Shown: positions 25,437-34,215, counted from the first letter of the stretch. The stretch: DNA of 42,455 bases from Hyphomicrobiales bacterium (GCA_021730985.1 JAKFYI010000052.1:1-42455); one strand, 5' to 3'. The notes: a model not told the origin generated them from the letters alone. Translations and numbers: made by a program.

Positions 25437-26669
25437 ATGGTGCGTGCCTTCGCGGGCCCGCTGCTGGCGGTTTGCTTAGCGGTCCAGGCGACAGCGGCGT
25501 TTGCCGATGTTGCCTTTGACACGTTTTTGCAATCGCTGTGGCCCGAGGCGCAGCAGTTGGGCGTGTCGCGCGCGACCTTCGACGCTACGACGCGCGCGCT
25601 GGAGCCGGACCTCACGCTGCCCGATCTTGTGCTGCCCGGCAAAGCCGAGCGCGCACCGCCGCCGCAGGCCGAGTTCGTGCAGACCCCGGCGGACTACGTG
25701 CGCGAGACTTCGATCGCGCGGCTCGCCGTGCAGGGCAAAAAATTGTGGCACCAGCACCGCGAAACGCTCGCGGCGATCGAGCAGCGCTTCGGCGTGCCGC
25801 CCGCGGTGATCCTGGCGATCTGGGGCCGCGAGACCGCGTTCGGCGGTCACAAGCTGCCGCACAACGCGATGCGCGTGCTGGCGACGCAGGCCTATCTCGG
25901 CCGGCGCAAGGACATGTTCCGCCAGGAATTCCTGACCGCGCTGAAAATCGTGCAGGAGGGCCACGTCAAGCCGGCTGAGATGCGGAGCTCATGGGCCGGC
26001 GCGATGGGGCACACCCAATTCCTGCCGACCGAGTTCTACAAGCATGGCATCGACATGGACGGAGACGGCAAGCGCGACATCTGGGCCTCGGTGCCGGATG
26101 CGCTCGCCTCGGCTGCGGCGCAGCTTGTCGCCAAGGGCTGGCAGCGCGGCCGGCGCTGGGCCTACGAGGTAAAGGGGCCAAACGGCGCCGACTGCACCAT
26201 CGCCGAGCCGAGCGTGACGCTTCCGGTCGGCGAATGGCTGAAGCGCGGCTACAAGCCGGCGCACGGGCGCAAGCTGTCCGCCGATGAATTGAAAGAAGCG
26301 GCATCGGTGCTGATGCCGGAGGGCACCTATGGTCCGGCCTTCCTCACGCCGAAGAACTACTTCGTCATCAAGGACTACAATTTTTCCGACCTCTACGTGC
26401 TGTTCGTCGGTCACCTGAGCGACCGCATCCAGGATGCGCGGCCGTTCGAGACGCCCTGGAGCAAGAACACGCAGCTCAAGACCGTCGAGGTCGAGGCGAT
26501 GCAGCGCGTGCTCGCCGAGCGCGGGTTCTACAAGGACAAGGTCGATGGGCGGGCCGGGATGCTGACGCGCTCGGCGCTCGGCGCCTACCAGAAGTCCAAC
26601 GGGCTGAAACTCGACTGCTGGCCGACCGCGGCGGTGCTCGGCCACATGCAAGGCCGGGCAGGGAACTAG
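25437..26669 (+). CDS. Lytic murein transglycosylase, MltB type, with peptidoglycan-binding domain
   Basis: The enzyme cuts the glycan strands of peptidoglycan, forming anhydro-muramic ends, in the periplasm. From 25437 it has 410 residues with a signal peptide ending AAFAD. The SLT_2 (GH103) domain follows: FDTFLQSLWPEAQQLGVS, the catalytic Glu132 in IWGRETAFGG, SSWAGAMGHTQFLPT and DMDGDGKRDIW. A C-terminal peptidoglycan-binding unit reads VEAMQRVLAERGFYKDKVDG with TRSALGAYQKSNGL. An alternative start at 25398 would overlap the upstream yqhA-like gene by 32 bases; I prefer 25437 because the signal peptide is then N-terminal, although its ribosome site is weak. Confidence 0.9.
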   Translation: MVRAFAGPLLAVCLAVQATAAFADVAFDTFLQSLWPEAQQLGVSRATFDATTRALEPDLTLPDLVLPGKAERAPPPQAEFVQTPADYVRETSIARLAVQGKKLWHQHRETLAAIEQRFGVPPAVILAIWGRETAFGGHKLPHNAMRVLATQAYLGRRKDMFRQEFLTALKIVQEGHVKPAEMRSSWAGAMGHTQFLPTEFYKHGIDMDGDGKRDIWASVPDALASAAAQLVAKGWQRGRRWAYEVKGPNGADCTIAEPSVTLPVGEWLKRGYKPAHGRKLSADELKEAASVLMPEGTYGPAFLTPKNYFVIKDYNFSDLYVLFVGHLSDRIQDARPFETPWSKNTQLKTVEVEAMQRVLAERGFYKDKVDGRAGMLTRSALGAYQKSNGLKLDCWPTAAVLGHMQGRAGN

Positions 26670-26685
26670 CCATGCGCACAAACAA

Positions 26686-26716
26686 AAGCCCGGCAGCGCG
26701 TGGCGCCGCCGGGCTT
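26686..26716. terminator. Bidirectional terminator-like hairpin
   Basis: AAGCCCGGC (26686-26694) pairs with GCCGGGCTT (26708-26716), nine bases perfect, with A-rich sequence on the left side. It sits between the convergent transglycosylase and glycine-zipper genes and could stop transcripts from both. Confidence 0.7.
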
Positions 26717-26737
26717 GGCCGTCAGAGCAGGATCAGG

Positions 26738-27070
26738 TTACGGGCAGAAGAAACGCGGACGGCTGTAGCCGACCAGGTTGCCGTAGGCGTCGAAGCGCGG
26801 ACGGCGCGCCCAGTAACCGTTGGGGCAGTCGATCGGCGCATCCGCGTAGTAGCCGTCATAGGCCGCGTAACCGGGCGCCACGCCGTAACCGGAGTAGGCC
26901 GGCCGCGACGTCGCAACGGCCGCGCCGAGCAGGGCGCCCACAGCGAGTCCGCCGATCAGGGCGCCCGCGGCAACGCCACCGCCGCCGTTCCTGCGCTGGG
27001 CTTGGGCATCGCCGATCGACGCAACCGCCAACGTCGCCATCGCAACAAGCGCAATGATCGCTTTCCTCAT
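26738..27070 (-). CDS. Exported glycine-zipper protein
   Basis: The 110-residue protein has a signal peptide (RKAIIALVAMATLAVASIGDAQA). A short Gly/Ala-rich hydrophobic stretch follows (GVAAGALIGGLAVGALLGAA, about residues 32-51), a glycine zipper able to insert in a membrane. The rest is Tyr-rich (YSGYGVAPGYAAYDGYYADA), ending in DCPNGYWARRPRFDAYGN and a final RFFCP; the two Cys may form a disulfide. Such proteins are common in Rhizobiales envelopes, with no fixed role. It has its own leader, 27071-27312. Confidence 0.75.
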   Translation of the reverse strand: MRKAIIALVAMATLAVASIGDAQAQRRNGGGGVAAGALIGGLAVGALLGAAVATSRPAYSGYGVAPGYAAYDGYYADAPIDCPNGYWARRPRFDAYGNLVGYSRPRFFCP

Positions 27071-27312
27071 AGGTCGTCTCTCTCCTGAATGCGGTCGGCC
27101 TGGCGCCGGTCGCGGGTGGAATTTTCCTACCGCTTAATTCCAAATAAAGCGTGTCGCAATTTGCGGGGAACTTGATGGCGTTATCGTGGCGGCGATGTCA
27201 GGAAAATCCGGCATTTCCGCGGCTCCGCCGGGGAATTGCAGGGTGAATATCGGTTCAGTTCGATGCGCCAAGGCGGCCAAGCTCCGCGAATCAGAGCTGC
27301 TGCGAGCCTTCT

Positions 27313-27897
27313 TCAAGGCATCGGCAGGAGGGGTTTGGAGCCTTCGTGCAACTGCATATCGACGGTGGCAAGCATCGCCGCGGTGCTTGCGTAATTTCCC
27401 ATCAGCAGCACGATGTCGATCACCATGCTCGCGCCGAACAGCGCCTTCGCCTTGGCGAACAGTTCGGACGACACTTTATGTGTCCGCCAGATCTGCCGGC
27501 CGAGCTCGATCACCGTGGCATCCGTTTCGTCGAGCGCCGCGGTGGGGCGGCGGTGCTTGATCGCTTCGACCACATCGGCCGGCACGCCGACGCTCAAGGC
27601 TTCCGGCTCATGCGCCGCCCATTCGAACTGGCTGTCCATCTCACGCGCAACGGTCAGGATCGTGATCTCGCGGATGCGCGGCGTGATGCCGGAATTGAAC
27701 CGCAGATACTGGTTGAGCGCGACCAGATGCGGCGTGGCCTTGGTGTAAAGCTGGATGCCGGCGGGGCCTTGCAGCCCCATCATCGTGGCACCGGGCTTGG
27801 TGCCGCGGTCGTAGGCGGCCTTGCCGATCTCGTCGAGGTCGTCGCGGTTGGGCAAAGGCAAACGAAAACCGGACTTCGGATCGATATCGGATGGCAT
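27313..27897 (-). CDS. Carboxymuconolactone decarboxylase family protein
   Basis: The 194-residue protein is of the CMD/AhpD fold. Evidence is the helical core PRIREITILTVAREMDSQFEWAAHEPEAL with the His of AAHE, and AVGVP-like spacing before ADVVEAIKHRR. The usual AhpD Cys pair is missing, so it is not a peroxidase partner; a lactone decarboxylase or a related role in ring-acid breakdown is more likely. The start at 27897 follows GGGGAG; the reading to 28059 would run through the palindromic repeat at 28009-28057. It is the last gene of the four-gene run 28941-30290, 28609-28938, 28056-28583. Confidence 0.8.
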   Translation of the reverse strand: MPSDIDPKSGFRLPLPNRDDLDEIGKAAYDRGTKPGATMMGLQGPAGIQLYTKATPHLVALNQYLRFNSGITPRIREITILTVAREMDSQFEWAAHEPEALSVGVPADVVEAIKHRRPTAALDETDATVIELGRQIWRTHKVSSELFAKAKALFGASMVIDIVLLMGNYASTAAMLATVDMQLHEGSKPLLPMP

Positions 27898-28008
27898 GGC
27901 ACTCCCCGTCGCTTTCGGCGGAAGCATACAGGTACAATCGGGGGCGCAGGCAAGCCTAGGCCGGCATGAAGCTGCCGCGATGCTCGGCCGCGCCTGAACT
28001 TTTCGCTT

Positions 28009-28057
28009 GAGCATGATCTTTTCCGAAAACCGGTGACCACTTTTCGGGATCATGCTC
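28009..28057. repeat. Rhizobiales palindromic repeat (GAGCATGATC...GATCATGCTC)
   Basis: The arms GAGCATGATC (28009-28018) and GATCATGCTC (28048-28057) are perfect inverted copies. The middle TTTTCCGAAAACCGGTGACC with TTTTCGG matches a well-known dispersed palindrome of Bradyrhizobium and relatives. Its right edge overlaps the stop codon of the 28056-28583 gene, and it separates two same-strand genes. Confidence 0.85.
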
Positions 28058-28583
28058 ACTGCGCCGGGATCGGCACCTCGTGCACTTTCATGCCGAGCGC
28101 GACCGACGTGTAGTAGCCGAGCAGCACCAGCACCTCGGCGACACCGTCGCGGCCGATCGCCTGTTCGATCTCTGCGAAATCGGCGTCGGACAGCTTGGTC
28201 TTGCTCGCCAGCGCCGTGGCGAAGCGGTAAACCGCGCGCTCATGCGGATCGCTGAACTGCGGATCGCGACCGGCGAGCACCGCGTCGATCTGTTCCTGCG
28301 TCAGGCCCGCGGCCTTTCCCGCCTTGATATGCGCCTGCTTGACGTATTCGCCGTCCCAATGTTGCGCGATCACCAGGATGCCGATCTCGACCTCGCGGGT
28401 GGAGAGCGATGATCGCTTGTTGAGGAACGTGCCGATGTGCTCCATGCCGCTGGCGACAGTCGGCGAGTGGATCCAGATTTTGTAAGGCCCCAGGATTCGG
28501 CCGCGGCCGGCGACGAGCTGGTCGAACACCGTCTTCTGCTCGGCGGTGAGATCGTCGGCGGCGATTTCAAGTGTGCGGTTCAT
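28056..28583 (-). CDS. Carboxymuconolactone decarboxylase family protein
   Basis: The 175-residue protein also has the CMD core: STREVEIGILVIAQHWDGEY with KQAHIKAGKAAGL after it, and GRILGPYKIWIHSPTVASG upstream, which is typical of the group. The AhpD Cys motif is absent; His residues replace it. It differs strongly from the 27313-27897 protein, so the pair is not a recent duplication. It starts 25 bases after the stop of the DOPA-dioxygenase-like gene. Its stop is at the edge of a palindromic repeat. Confidence 0.82.
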   Translation of the reverse strand: MNRTLEIAADDLTAEQKTVFDQLVAGRGRILGPYKIWIHSPTVASGMEHIGTFLNKRSSLSTREVEIGILVIAQHWDGEYVKQAHIKAGKAAGLTQEQIDAVLAGRDPQFSDPHERAVYRFATALASKTKLSDADFAEIEQAIGRDGVAEVLVLLGYYTSVALGMKVHEVPIPAQ

Positions 28584-28608
28584 GCAATCTCTTTCTACAG
28601 GGGATGGC

Positions 28609-28938
28609 TCACCGGAACGCCGAAAGCTTCAGCGTCTCGGAGGGGCCGAGCCAGATGACATGGTCGGTGTGGTCTTTCAGCGCATGGCCGGTCTGCGCGT
28701 GCGTGAAAACGGTGAGCCCGTTGCGATTGAGGACAAGCCAGGGGATCACTTTGTCGAACTCGCCGAGCCCGATCGTGAGTTGGCAGCTTCCGCGTGGATG
28801 GGGGCCGACCGGATTGTCGTGCATCCTTCCGACCTTGATTCCGAAGGTTTTGCCGGCCGCCTCGCACAGCGCAAGCGCCGCCGCGCGGGTGTCGGCGTCG
28901 TAATAGACATGGGCGTGGTAGTTTTCGATCGCGCTCAT
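28609..28938 (-). CDS. DOPA 4,5-dioxygenase family protein
   Basis: This 109-residue protein fits the compact DOPA 4,5-dioxygenase-like family, related to enzymes that open catechol-type rings in an extradiol manner. Typical elements are NYHAHVYYDADTRAAAL at the start, with two His, GPHPRGSCQLTIG in the middle and GLTVFTHAQTGHALKDHTDH near the end. The start at 28938 lies two bases after the stop of the upstream monooxygenase, implying coupled translation. Readings further upstream (to 29157) lie inside that gene and are rejected. Substrate unknown; a catechol-like compound is likely. Confidence 0.82.
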   Translation of the reverse strand: MSAIENYHAHVYYDADTRAAALALCEAAGKTFGIKVGRMHDNPVGPHPRGSCQLTIGLGEFDKVIPWLVLNRNGLTVFTHAQTGHALKDHTDHVIWLGPSETLKLSAFR

Positions 28939-28940
28939 AT

Positions 28941-30290
28941 TCACTCGGCCGCGGTTGCCGTGCTCTTGCGCGCGAAGAACTGGTTCTCCGGCCGCGGCAG
29001 GCCAAGATTCTCGCGCAGCGTCTTGCCTTCGTATTCGCGCCGGAACAATCCACGGCGCTGCAATTCGGGAATGACCTGGTGGCAGAAATCGTCCAGTCCG
29101 CCCGGGAGATAAGGAAATTGCAGCGTAAAGCCGTCGGCGGCGTCCGTCATCAGCCATTCTTCCATCTCGTCGGCGACGCTCTTGGCGGTGCCGACCATTG
29201 CCAGCCCGCCGAAGCCGCCCATCCGTTGCGCCAGTTGCCGCACCGTCAGATTTTCGCGTTTGCCGAGCGCGATAGCGCGCTCGCGTCCGCTTTTCGAGGC
29301 ATTGCTCTCGGGGATGTCGTCCGGCAGCGGCTGGTCGGGATCGAATTTCGATGCATCATGTCCGAGCGCGATCGAGAGCGTGGCGATGGCGTTGGCGTAG
29401 TTCACCTTGCTGTCGAGCAGGGCGCGCTTCTGCTGCGCTTCTTTTTTAGTTTCGCCCAGGATGACCATGCAAGCCGGCATGATGGTCATGTGTGCGGGGT
29501 TGCGTCCGGCCTTCTGCATGCGGCCTTTCACGTCGGCGCAGAATGCCTGTCCGGCCTTCATGTTTGGCAGCGCGGTGAACACCATTTCGGCGGTTTCAGC
29601 CGCCAACTGGCGGCCGACGTCGGAGGCACCGGCCTGTACGATGACCGGCCAGCCTTGCACAGGGCGCGCGATGTTGAGCGGTCCGCGCACCGCCAGGTAT
29701 TTTCCCTTGTGATTGAGGACATGCATCTTCTCAGGATCGAAGAATACACCGCTCTCGACATCACGGATGAAGGCGTCGTCGGCCCAGCTGTCCCACAGGC
29801 CCGTGACCACGTCATAGAACTCTCGCGCGCGCTTGTAGCGCTCGTCGTGCTCCATGTGCTCGTCCATGCCGAAGTTGAGCGCGGCATCCGGATTTGACGT
29901 CGTGACGATGTTCCAGCCGGCGCGGCCGTTGCTCAGGTGGTCGAGCGACGCGAAGCGGCGGGCAATATGATACGGCACGTCGAAGGTGGTGGAGCCGGTC
30001 GCCACCAATCCGATGCGCTCGGTGCATTGCGACAGCGCCGACAACAGCGTGAACGGCTCGAAGGAGGTCGATGTGTGACTGCGCTTCAGCGCGTCCATCG
30101 GCATGTTCAGCACGGCCATGTGGTCGGCCATGAAGAAGGCATCGAACTTCGCAGCCTCAAGCGTCTGGATCGCGCGTTTGATGTGCGCGAAGTTGAAATT
30201 CATGTCCGGCCATGCGCCGGGATAGCGCCACGCTCCGGTGTGGATCGAGGCCGGGCGCATGAAGGCGTTGAAATGAAGCTGGCGAGGCAT
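28941..30290 (-). CDS. LLM class flavin-dependent monooxygenase (NtaA/SnaA/DszA type)
   Basis: This 449-residue reduced-flavin-using oxygenase is of the bacterial luciferase-like fold and the NtaA/DszA branch. Motifs are LHFNAFMRPASIHTGAWRYP at the start, KFDAFFMADHMAVLN, FEPFTLLSALSQCTERIGLV, NGRAGWNIVTT and GWPVIVQAGASDVGRQLAAE; the end has EEWLMTDAADGFTLQFPYLP. Such enzymes need a separate flavin reductase and cut C-N or C-S bonds in chelators or sulfur heterocycles. No reductase is seen here. The start at 30290 is chosen over 30320 as it has GGAA upstream. It opens the four-gene run. Confidence 0.88.
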   Translation of the reverse strand: MPRQLHFNAFMRPASIHTGAWRYPGAWPDMNFNFAHIKRAIQTLEAAKFDAFFMADHMAVLNMPMDALKRSHTSTSFEPFTLLSALSQCTERIGLVATGSTTFDVPYHIARRFASLDHLSNGRAGWNIVTTSNPDAALNFGMDEHMEHDERYKRAREFYDVVTGLWDSWADDAFIRDVESGVFFDPEKMHVLNHKGKYLAVRGPLNIARPVQGWPVIVQAGASDVGRQLAAETAEMVFTALPNMKAGQAFCADVKGRMQKAGRNPAHMTIMPACMVILGETKKEAQQKRALLDSKVNYANAIATLSIALGHDASKFDPDQPLPDDIPESNASKSGRERAIALGKRENLTVRQLAQRMGGFGGLAMVGTAKSVADEMEEWLMTDAADGFTLQFPYLPGGLDDFCHQVIPELQRRGLFRREYEGKTLRENLGLPRPENQFFARKSTATAAE

Positions 30291-30474
30291 CTGCGTTCCG
30301 TCGCTGCGTGGGTTCTGCATCGACTATAGCGGCGTTGCAGCTTTGGGGAAGCGGTGGGCCGCATCCCTGTCTTGCAGCAAAACTCTCTCCAGCCACGTCA
30401 TCCTGCGGCACAAGTCTGTTGTGAGGGAGCGCCCGGGAGGAATATCCTGGGGTCAAGAAAACAGGAGGACGCCG

Positions 30475-31440
30475 ATGCGCAGGGTTACGCTTGCCGCAGC
30501 TTTGGTCATGGCCGCCGGTTCCGCGGTCGCTCAGGATTATCCGGCTCGCCCGATCACCATTGTCGTCCCGGCCGCGGCCGGCGGTCCGACCGACACCATC
30601 TCGCGTGTCACGGCCCAGTCGATGTCGAAGCTGCTGGGTCAGCAGATCGTGATCGAGAATGTCGGCGGGGCGGGCGGCACGATCGGCACCGCGCGCGTGG
30701 TGCGCGCCGCGCCTGACGGCTACACGCTCCTGATCTATCACGTCGGTCTTTCAACCGCCGCGACGCTCTATCGCCAGTTGCCCTACGACACCAAAGCGGC
30801 ATTCGCGCCGATCGGGCTCATCACCGACGCGCCGATGACGATCATCGCGCGCAGCGACTTCGAACCCAACACGCTGAAGGAACTGATCCCCTATCTCCAG
30901 GGCCGCAGCGCCAAGACGACGATCGGCAACGCCGGCGTGGGCTCCGCCGCGCATCTGTGCGGAATGCTGTTCATGTCGGAAACCAAGCTGCAGCTCACCA
31001 CCGTGCCCTATCGAGGCACCGCTCCGGTGATGAACGACCTGGTCGGCAAGCAGATCGACATGAGCTGCGACCAGGCGACCAACACGACAGGTCCGATTCT
31101 GGGCAAACAGGTGAAGGCCTACGCCGTGACGACACGGGCGCGGCTGAAGTCGCTGCCAGACCTGCCGACCGCCGACGAGGCCGGCCTGAAAGGCTTTGAG
31201 CTTGCCGTCTGGCATGGGCTGTTCGCCCCGAAGGGAACGCCGCCCGCGATTGTTCAGAAGCTGTCCACCGCGCTCAAGGCCGCGCTTCAGGATCCGGAGC
31301 TGGTGCAGCGTTTCAGCTCGATCAGCACCGACCCGATGACACAAGACCGAGCCACACCGGAGGTCGCGGAGCGCACGCTGGCCAGCGAGATCGACCGCTG
31401 GGCGCCCATCATCAAGGCGGCCGGCCAGTACGCGGACTAG
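30475..31440 (+). CDS. TTT family periplasmic substrate-binding protein
   Basis: This 321-residue receptor starts at 30475 behind ACAGGAGGACG, an almost perfect ribosome site. Signal peptide RRVTLAAALVMAAGSAVAQD, then YPARPITIVVPAAAGGPTDT, NVGGAGGTIG, DGYTLLIYHVG, TVPYRGTAPVMNDLV, LPTADEAGLKGFE and APKGTPPAI. A longer reading to 30343 lacks a ribosome site. It is divergent from the LLM monooxygenase, with about 180 bases of shared upstream DNA, so its ligand may be the substrate of that operon; this is inference. Confidence 0.9.
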   Translation: MRRVTLAAALVMAAGSAVAQDYPARPITIVVPAAAGGPTDTISRVTAQSMSKLLGQQIVIENVGGAGGTIGTARVVRAAPDGYTLLIYHVGLSTAATLYRQLPYDTKAAFAPIGLITDAPMTIIARSDFEPNTLKELIPYLQGRSAKTTIGNAGVGSAAHLCGMLFMSETKLQLTTVPYRGTAPVMNDLVGKQIDMSCDQATNTTGPILGKQVKAYAVTTRARLKSLPDLPTADEAGLKGFELAVWHGLFAPKGTPPAIVQKLSTALKAALQDPELVQRFSSISTDPMTQDRATPEVAERTLASEIDRWAPIIKAAGQYAD

Positions 31441-31459
31441 CGGCGCTCGGTTCGCGCGG

Positions 31460-31486
31460 GCGGCCCCGGATTGCGTCCGGGGCCGC
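31460..31486. terminator. Strong GC hairpin between convergent genes
   Basis: GCGGCCCCGGA (31460-31470) pairs with TCCGGGGCCGC (31476-31486) around a five-base loop, eleven bases perfect. No T-run follows, so it may act as a barrier or a Rho-assisted stop for the two convergent TTT receptor genes. Confidence 0.5.
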
Positions 31487-31495
31487 GCCCAACGC

Positions 31496-32467
31496 TTACC
31501 TCTGCTCCAGCCCGGCCTTCTCGCGCACCGAGCTCCATTTCTTGTGCTCGCTTGTCATGAACGCGGCGAACTCCTGCGGCGTCGAGCCCTTCACCACGGC
31601 GCCGATCTTGCCAAGGCGCTCGCGGATCGCGGGCTCCTCCAGCATCTCGTTCAGCGTCTTGTTGAGCTTGGCAATCACCGCGGGCGGCATGCCCTTCGGT
31701 CCGTACAGTCCGTACCAGGTGTTGACGTCGTAGTTCGGCACCACACCGGATTCCACCACTGGCGGAATGTCCGGCGTGGTGGGGAACCGGTCTTTGCCGG
31801 TCACCCCGAGCGCGATGAGATTGCCGGACTGAACCTGGCCGAGCAGCGCCGTGATGGTATCGACCACGACATCGACGTTCTTCGAGAGCAGCGCCGACAG
31901 CACTTCGGGTGAGGTTTTGTAGGGAACGTGGAGCATATCAATGCCAGCGGATTGCTTGAACAATTCACCGGCAAGGTGCTGCGTGGCGGCGAAGCCTGGG
32001 CTGCCGAACGTGATTTTCCCCGGGTTGGCCTTGGCCGCCGCGACCAGCGATTTGATGTCCTTGTAGGGGGAGTCCGGCCGCACCACGATGAAGAGGCCCG
32101 CTGTCGCGATCTGTCCGATCCAATCGAACGCGCCCACTGGGTCGTAACGCATGTTCTTGGTGATCACCGACGCAATGATCTGGCCCGCGGTCTGGACGCC
32201 GAGCGTGTAGCCGTCCTTCGGTGCGTTGGCGACCGCCTCGTTGCCGAGCACGCCGCCGGCGCCGGGCCGGTTTTCCACGATCACGTTCTGGCCGAGCTTT
32301 TCCTGCATGCGCTGCGCGAGAATGCGGCCGATGATGTCGGAACCGCCGCCGGCGCCGAACGAACTGATCATTCTGATGGTTTGTGCGGGGTATTCCTGCG
32401 CGATGGCGGGGGCGGCAAGGCCTGCGGCAAAAAGGCATGTGGCGGCGAGCGTGAGCGTCTTATTCAT
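31496..32467 (-). CDS. TTT family periplasmic substrate-binding protein
   Basis: Starting at 32467 after CTGGGAGGGAACG, the 323-residue receptor has a signal peptide (NKTLTLAATCLFAAGLAAPAIAQE), then YPAQTIRMISSFGAGGGSDIIGR, NRPGAGGVLG, DGYTLGVQTAGQ, HVPYKTSPEVLSALL and PPVVESGVVPNYDVN. The first loop (GAGGGSD) is Gly-rich. A reading from 32512 adds 15 residues without a better start. It converges on the 30475-31440 receptor and is divergent from the next one. Confidence 0.9.
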   Translation of the reverse strand: MNKTLTLAATCLFAAGLAAPAIAQEYPAQTIRMISSFGAGGGSDIIGRILAQRMQEKLGQNVIVENRPGAGGVLGNEAVANAPKDGYTLGVQTAGQIIASVITKNMRYDPVGAFDWIGQIATAGLFIVVRPDSPYKDIKSLVAAAKANPGKITFGSPGFAATQHLAGELFKQSAGIDMLHVPYKTSPEVLSALLSKNVDVVVDTITALLGQVQSGNLIALGVTGKDRFPTTPDIPPVVESGVVPNYDVNTWYGLYGPKGMPPAVIAKLNKTLNEMLEEPAIRERLGKIGAVVKGSTPQEFAAFMTSEHKKWSSVREKAGLEQR

Positions 32468-32608
32468 TCGTTCCCTCCCAGTTTTGGGGAACGATATGGG
32501 GTGAAGGCTCACCGGTCAATTTAATGGGCAACGCCATGATCGCGCCAACCAATCCCCCGTGGTAGGTTTGAGCGAATTGAACGCTGAAAAAGACAAAGGG
32601 ACGGAGAC

Positions 32609-33598
32609 ATGACCAGGATTGGGCGGCGGACATTTATCAAAAATGCGGCGGCGGCCGGCGCCGCGCTTTCAGGCGGGTTGCCCGGCTACGCCTTCGCGCA
32701 GGATGCATGGCCGAATCGGCCGGTGAAATTCATCGTGCCGCTGGCCCCCGGCGGCGGCATCGACTTCATCGCGCGCACGGTCGGCGAATACATTTCGCGC
32801 AATCTCGGTCAGAGCGTGGTGGTGGAAAACCGCACCGGCGCGGGCGGAACGGTCGGCATGGACGCGGCGATGAAGAGCCCGCCGGACGGCTACACCGTGC
32901 TGATCACCAACGACAACGCGGCGAGCGCGCCGCACATCATGAGCATGCCATACGACTACACGAAGGACTTGCAGCCGGTGATCAATCTTGCGTGGCAGCC
33001 GCAGGTGCTGGCCGCGCATCCGTCGCTCGGCGTCAATACCTTCGAGGAAATGGTCAAACATGTGAGGGCCAATCCCGGCGTGGGATTCGCCACCTCGGGC
33101 GTCGGCTCCAACCAGCATGTGGTCGGCGAATGGTTCGCCAAGGAGGCCAAGCTCAAGCTCGATCATGTGCCGTATCGCGGGGCTGGTCAGGCGATCAACG
33201 ATCTGATCGCGGGTCACGTCAAGCTGGCCTGGCTCGGGCCGACCGCGCTGGTGCCGCACTATCAGGCTGGCAAGCTCAAGCTCCTGGCGCAGTCGTCGTC
33301 GAAGCGCGCCAAGGTGCTCAAGGACATTCCGACCTTGGAAGACGTCGGCTTCAAGGGACTGGTGCTCGAGGCTTGGTACGCGGCCTTCGTGCCGAAGGGA
33401 ACACCGCCCGCTATCGTCGCACGGCTGAATTCCGAAATGGCGAAGGCGCTCGCCGATCCGGCGATGCAGGAAACCTTCACCCGGGGTTCGATGGAGCCGA
33501 CCGGCGGCACGCCCGAGGCCCTCGGCAAGGTTGCGCAGGATGACTCGGCGAAGTACGCGCGGCTGGTGAAAGACCTGGGCATCAAGATTTCCAACTGA
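32609..33598 (+). CDS. TTT family substrate-binding protein with Tat-type signal
   Basis: The 329-residue receptor has a twin-arginine signal near residues 6-11 (GRRTFIKNAAAAGAALSGGL) rather than a plain Sec signal, with cleavage expected after YAFAQ. The core has WPNRPVKFIVPLAPGGGIDFIAR, NRTGAGGTVG, DGYTVLITNDN, HVPYRGAGQAINDLI and PKGTPPAIVAR. A Tat signal implies export after folding, or simply choice of route. A terminator follows the stop. Confidence 0.9.
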   Translation: MTRIGRRTFIKNAAAAGAALSGGLPGYAFAQDAWPNRPVKFIVPLAPGGGIDFIARTVGEYISRNLGQSVVVENRTGAGGTVGMDAAMKSPPDGYTVLITNDNAASAPHIMSMPYDYTKDLQPVINLAWQPQVLAAHPSLGVNTFEEMVKHVRANPGVGFATSGVGSNQHVVGEWFAKEAKLKLDHVPYRGAGQAINDLIAGHVKLAWLGPTALVPHYQAGKLKLLAQSSSKRAKVLKDIPTLEDVGFKGLVLEAWYAAFVPKGTPPAIVARLNSEMAKALADPAMQETFTRGSMEPTGGTPEALGKVAQDDSAKYARLVKDLGIKISN

Positions 33599-33614
33599 TC
33601 TTTCATTGGCAACG

Positions 33615-33648
33615 AAACGGGCCCGGCGCTGCCGTGCCCGTTTTCTTT
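33615..33648 (+). terminator. Rho-independent terminator
   Basis: AAACGGGC (33615-33622) pairs with GCCCGTTT (33636-33643), followed by TTCTTTT. It lies 17 bases after the stop of the Tat-signal TTT receptor and close to the end of the convergent small membrane protein gene. Confidence 0.75.
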
Positions 33649-33664
33649 TGAGCGTTAGAGACCC

Positions 33665-33910
33665 TCAGTTCGAGATCTGGCCGGCAACCAGCGCCGAGAA
33701 CCATATAATCGCCGTTGCGCCGAGCAGGCCTGCCGCCAGCGGAAGCCATTTGTTGGCGGCGGCGAGCAGCACGGCTGGAAACACCAGAAACAGCATCGTG
33801 CCGTGCAGGCCGGACAGGTCGAAGCCCAGCTTGTTGCGTGAGAACCAGATCAGCACGCCGAGCCAGATTGTAGTCTCGACCGCGGCAGCGATAACAACGA
33901 TGCGTCTCAT
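33665..33910 (-). CDS. Small membrane protein of unknown function
   Basis: An 81-residue hydrophobic protein with three likely membrane segments: VVIAAAVETTIWLGVLIWF, GTMLFLVFPAVLLAAA and LAAGLLGATAIIWFSALVAG. The polar links RNKLGFDLSG and NKWLP separate them. I recognise no family. It converges on the upstream TTT receptor and shares the terminator at 33615-33648. Confidence 0.65.
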   Translation of the reverse strand: MRRIVVIAAAVETTIWLGVLIWFSRNKLGFDLSGLHGTMLFLVFPAVLLAAANKWLPLAAGLLGATAIIWFSALVAGQISN

Positions 33911-34215
33911 GGCGTCCGGTACTCTCGAGTCGTGCGGCGCGCCGGACAGTCGATCGCGCCGGAGCAGAACAGGGCCCAGATGATGAGAGGATTAAAAGCC
34001 TCGATCTCTCCGCCAGGATAATATTTTCGATCCGGCAATCGCATTGCTGCGAACCGTACTTAGCTGATCAAAGCACCTGTAACTCTTTCAGGTCACTCGT
34101 CCGACAATTCGAAGCCGTCGCCATCCCGGTGAGGCCGTTCCGCGACCAGGCACGCAATGCGTGCATGGACGATGAGCTTCGGCATCCGCCGGGCTCTGTT
34201 TGAAAGGACTGAGCC
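33911..34215. other. Intergenic stretch without a convincing gene
   Basis: About 300 bases with moderate GC. A 30-residue minus-strand reading (34093-34185, beginning MPKLIVHARIACLVAERPHR) has a natural-looking composition and a GGCGG stretch before its ATG, but it is too short to support alone. Nothing else stands out. Confidence 0.3.
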
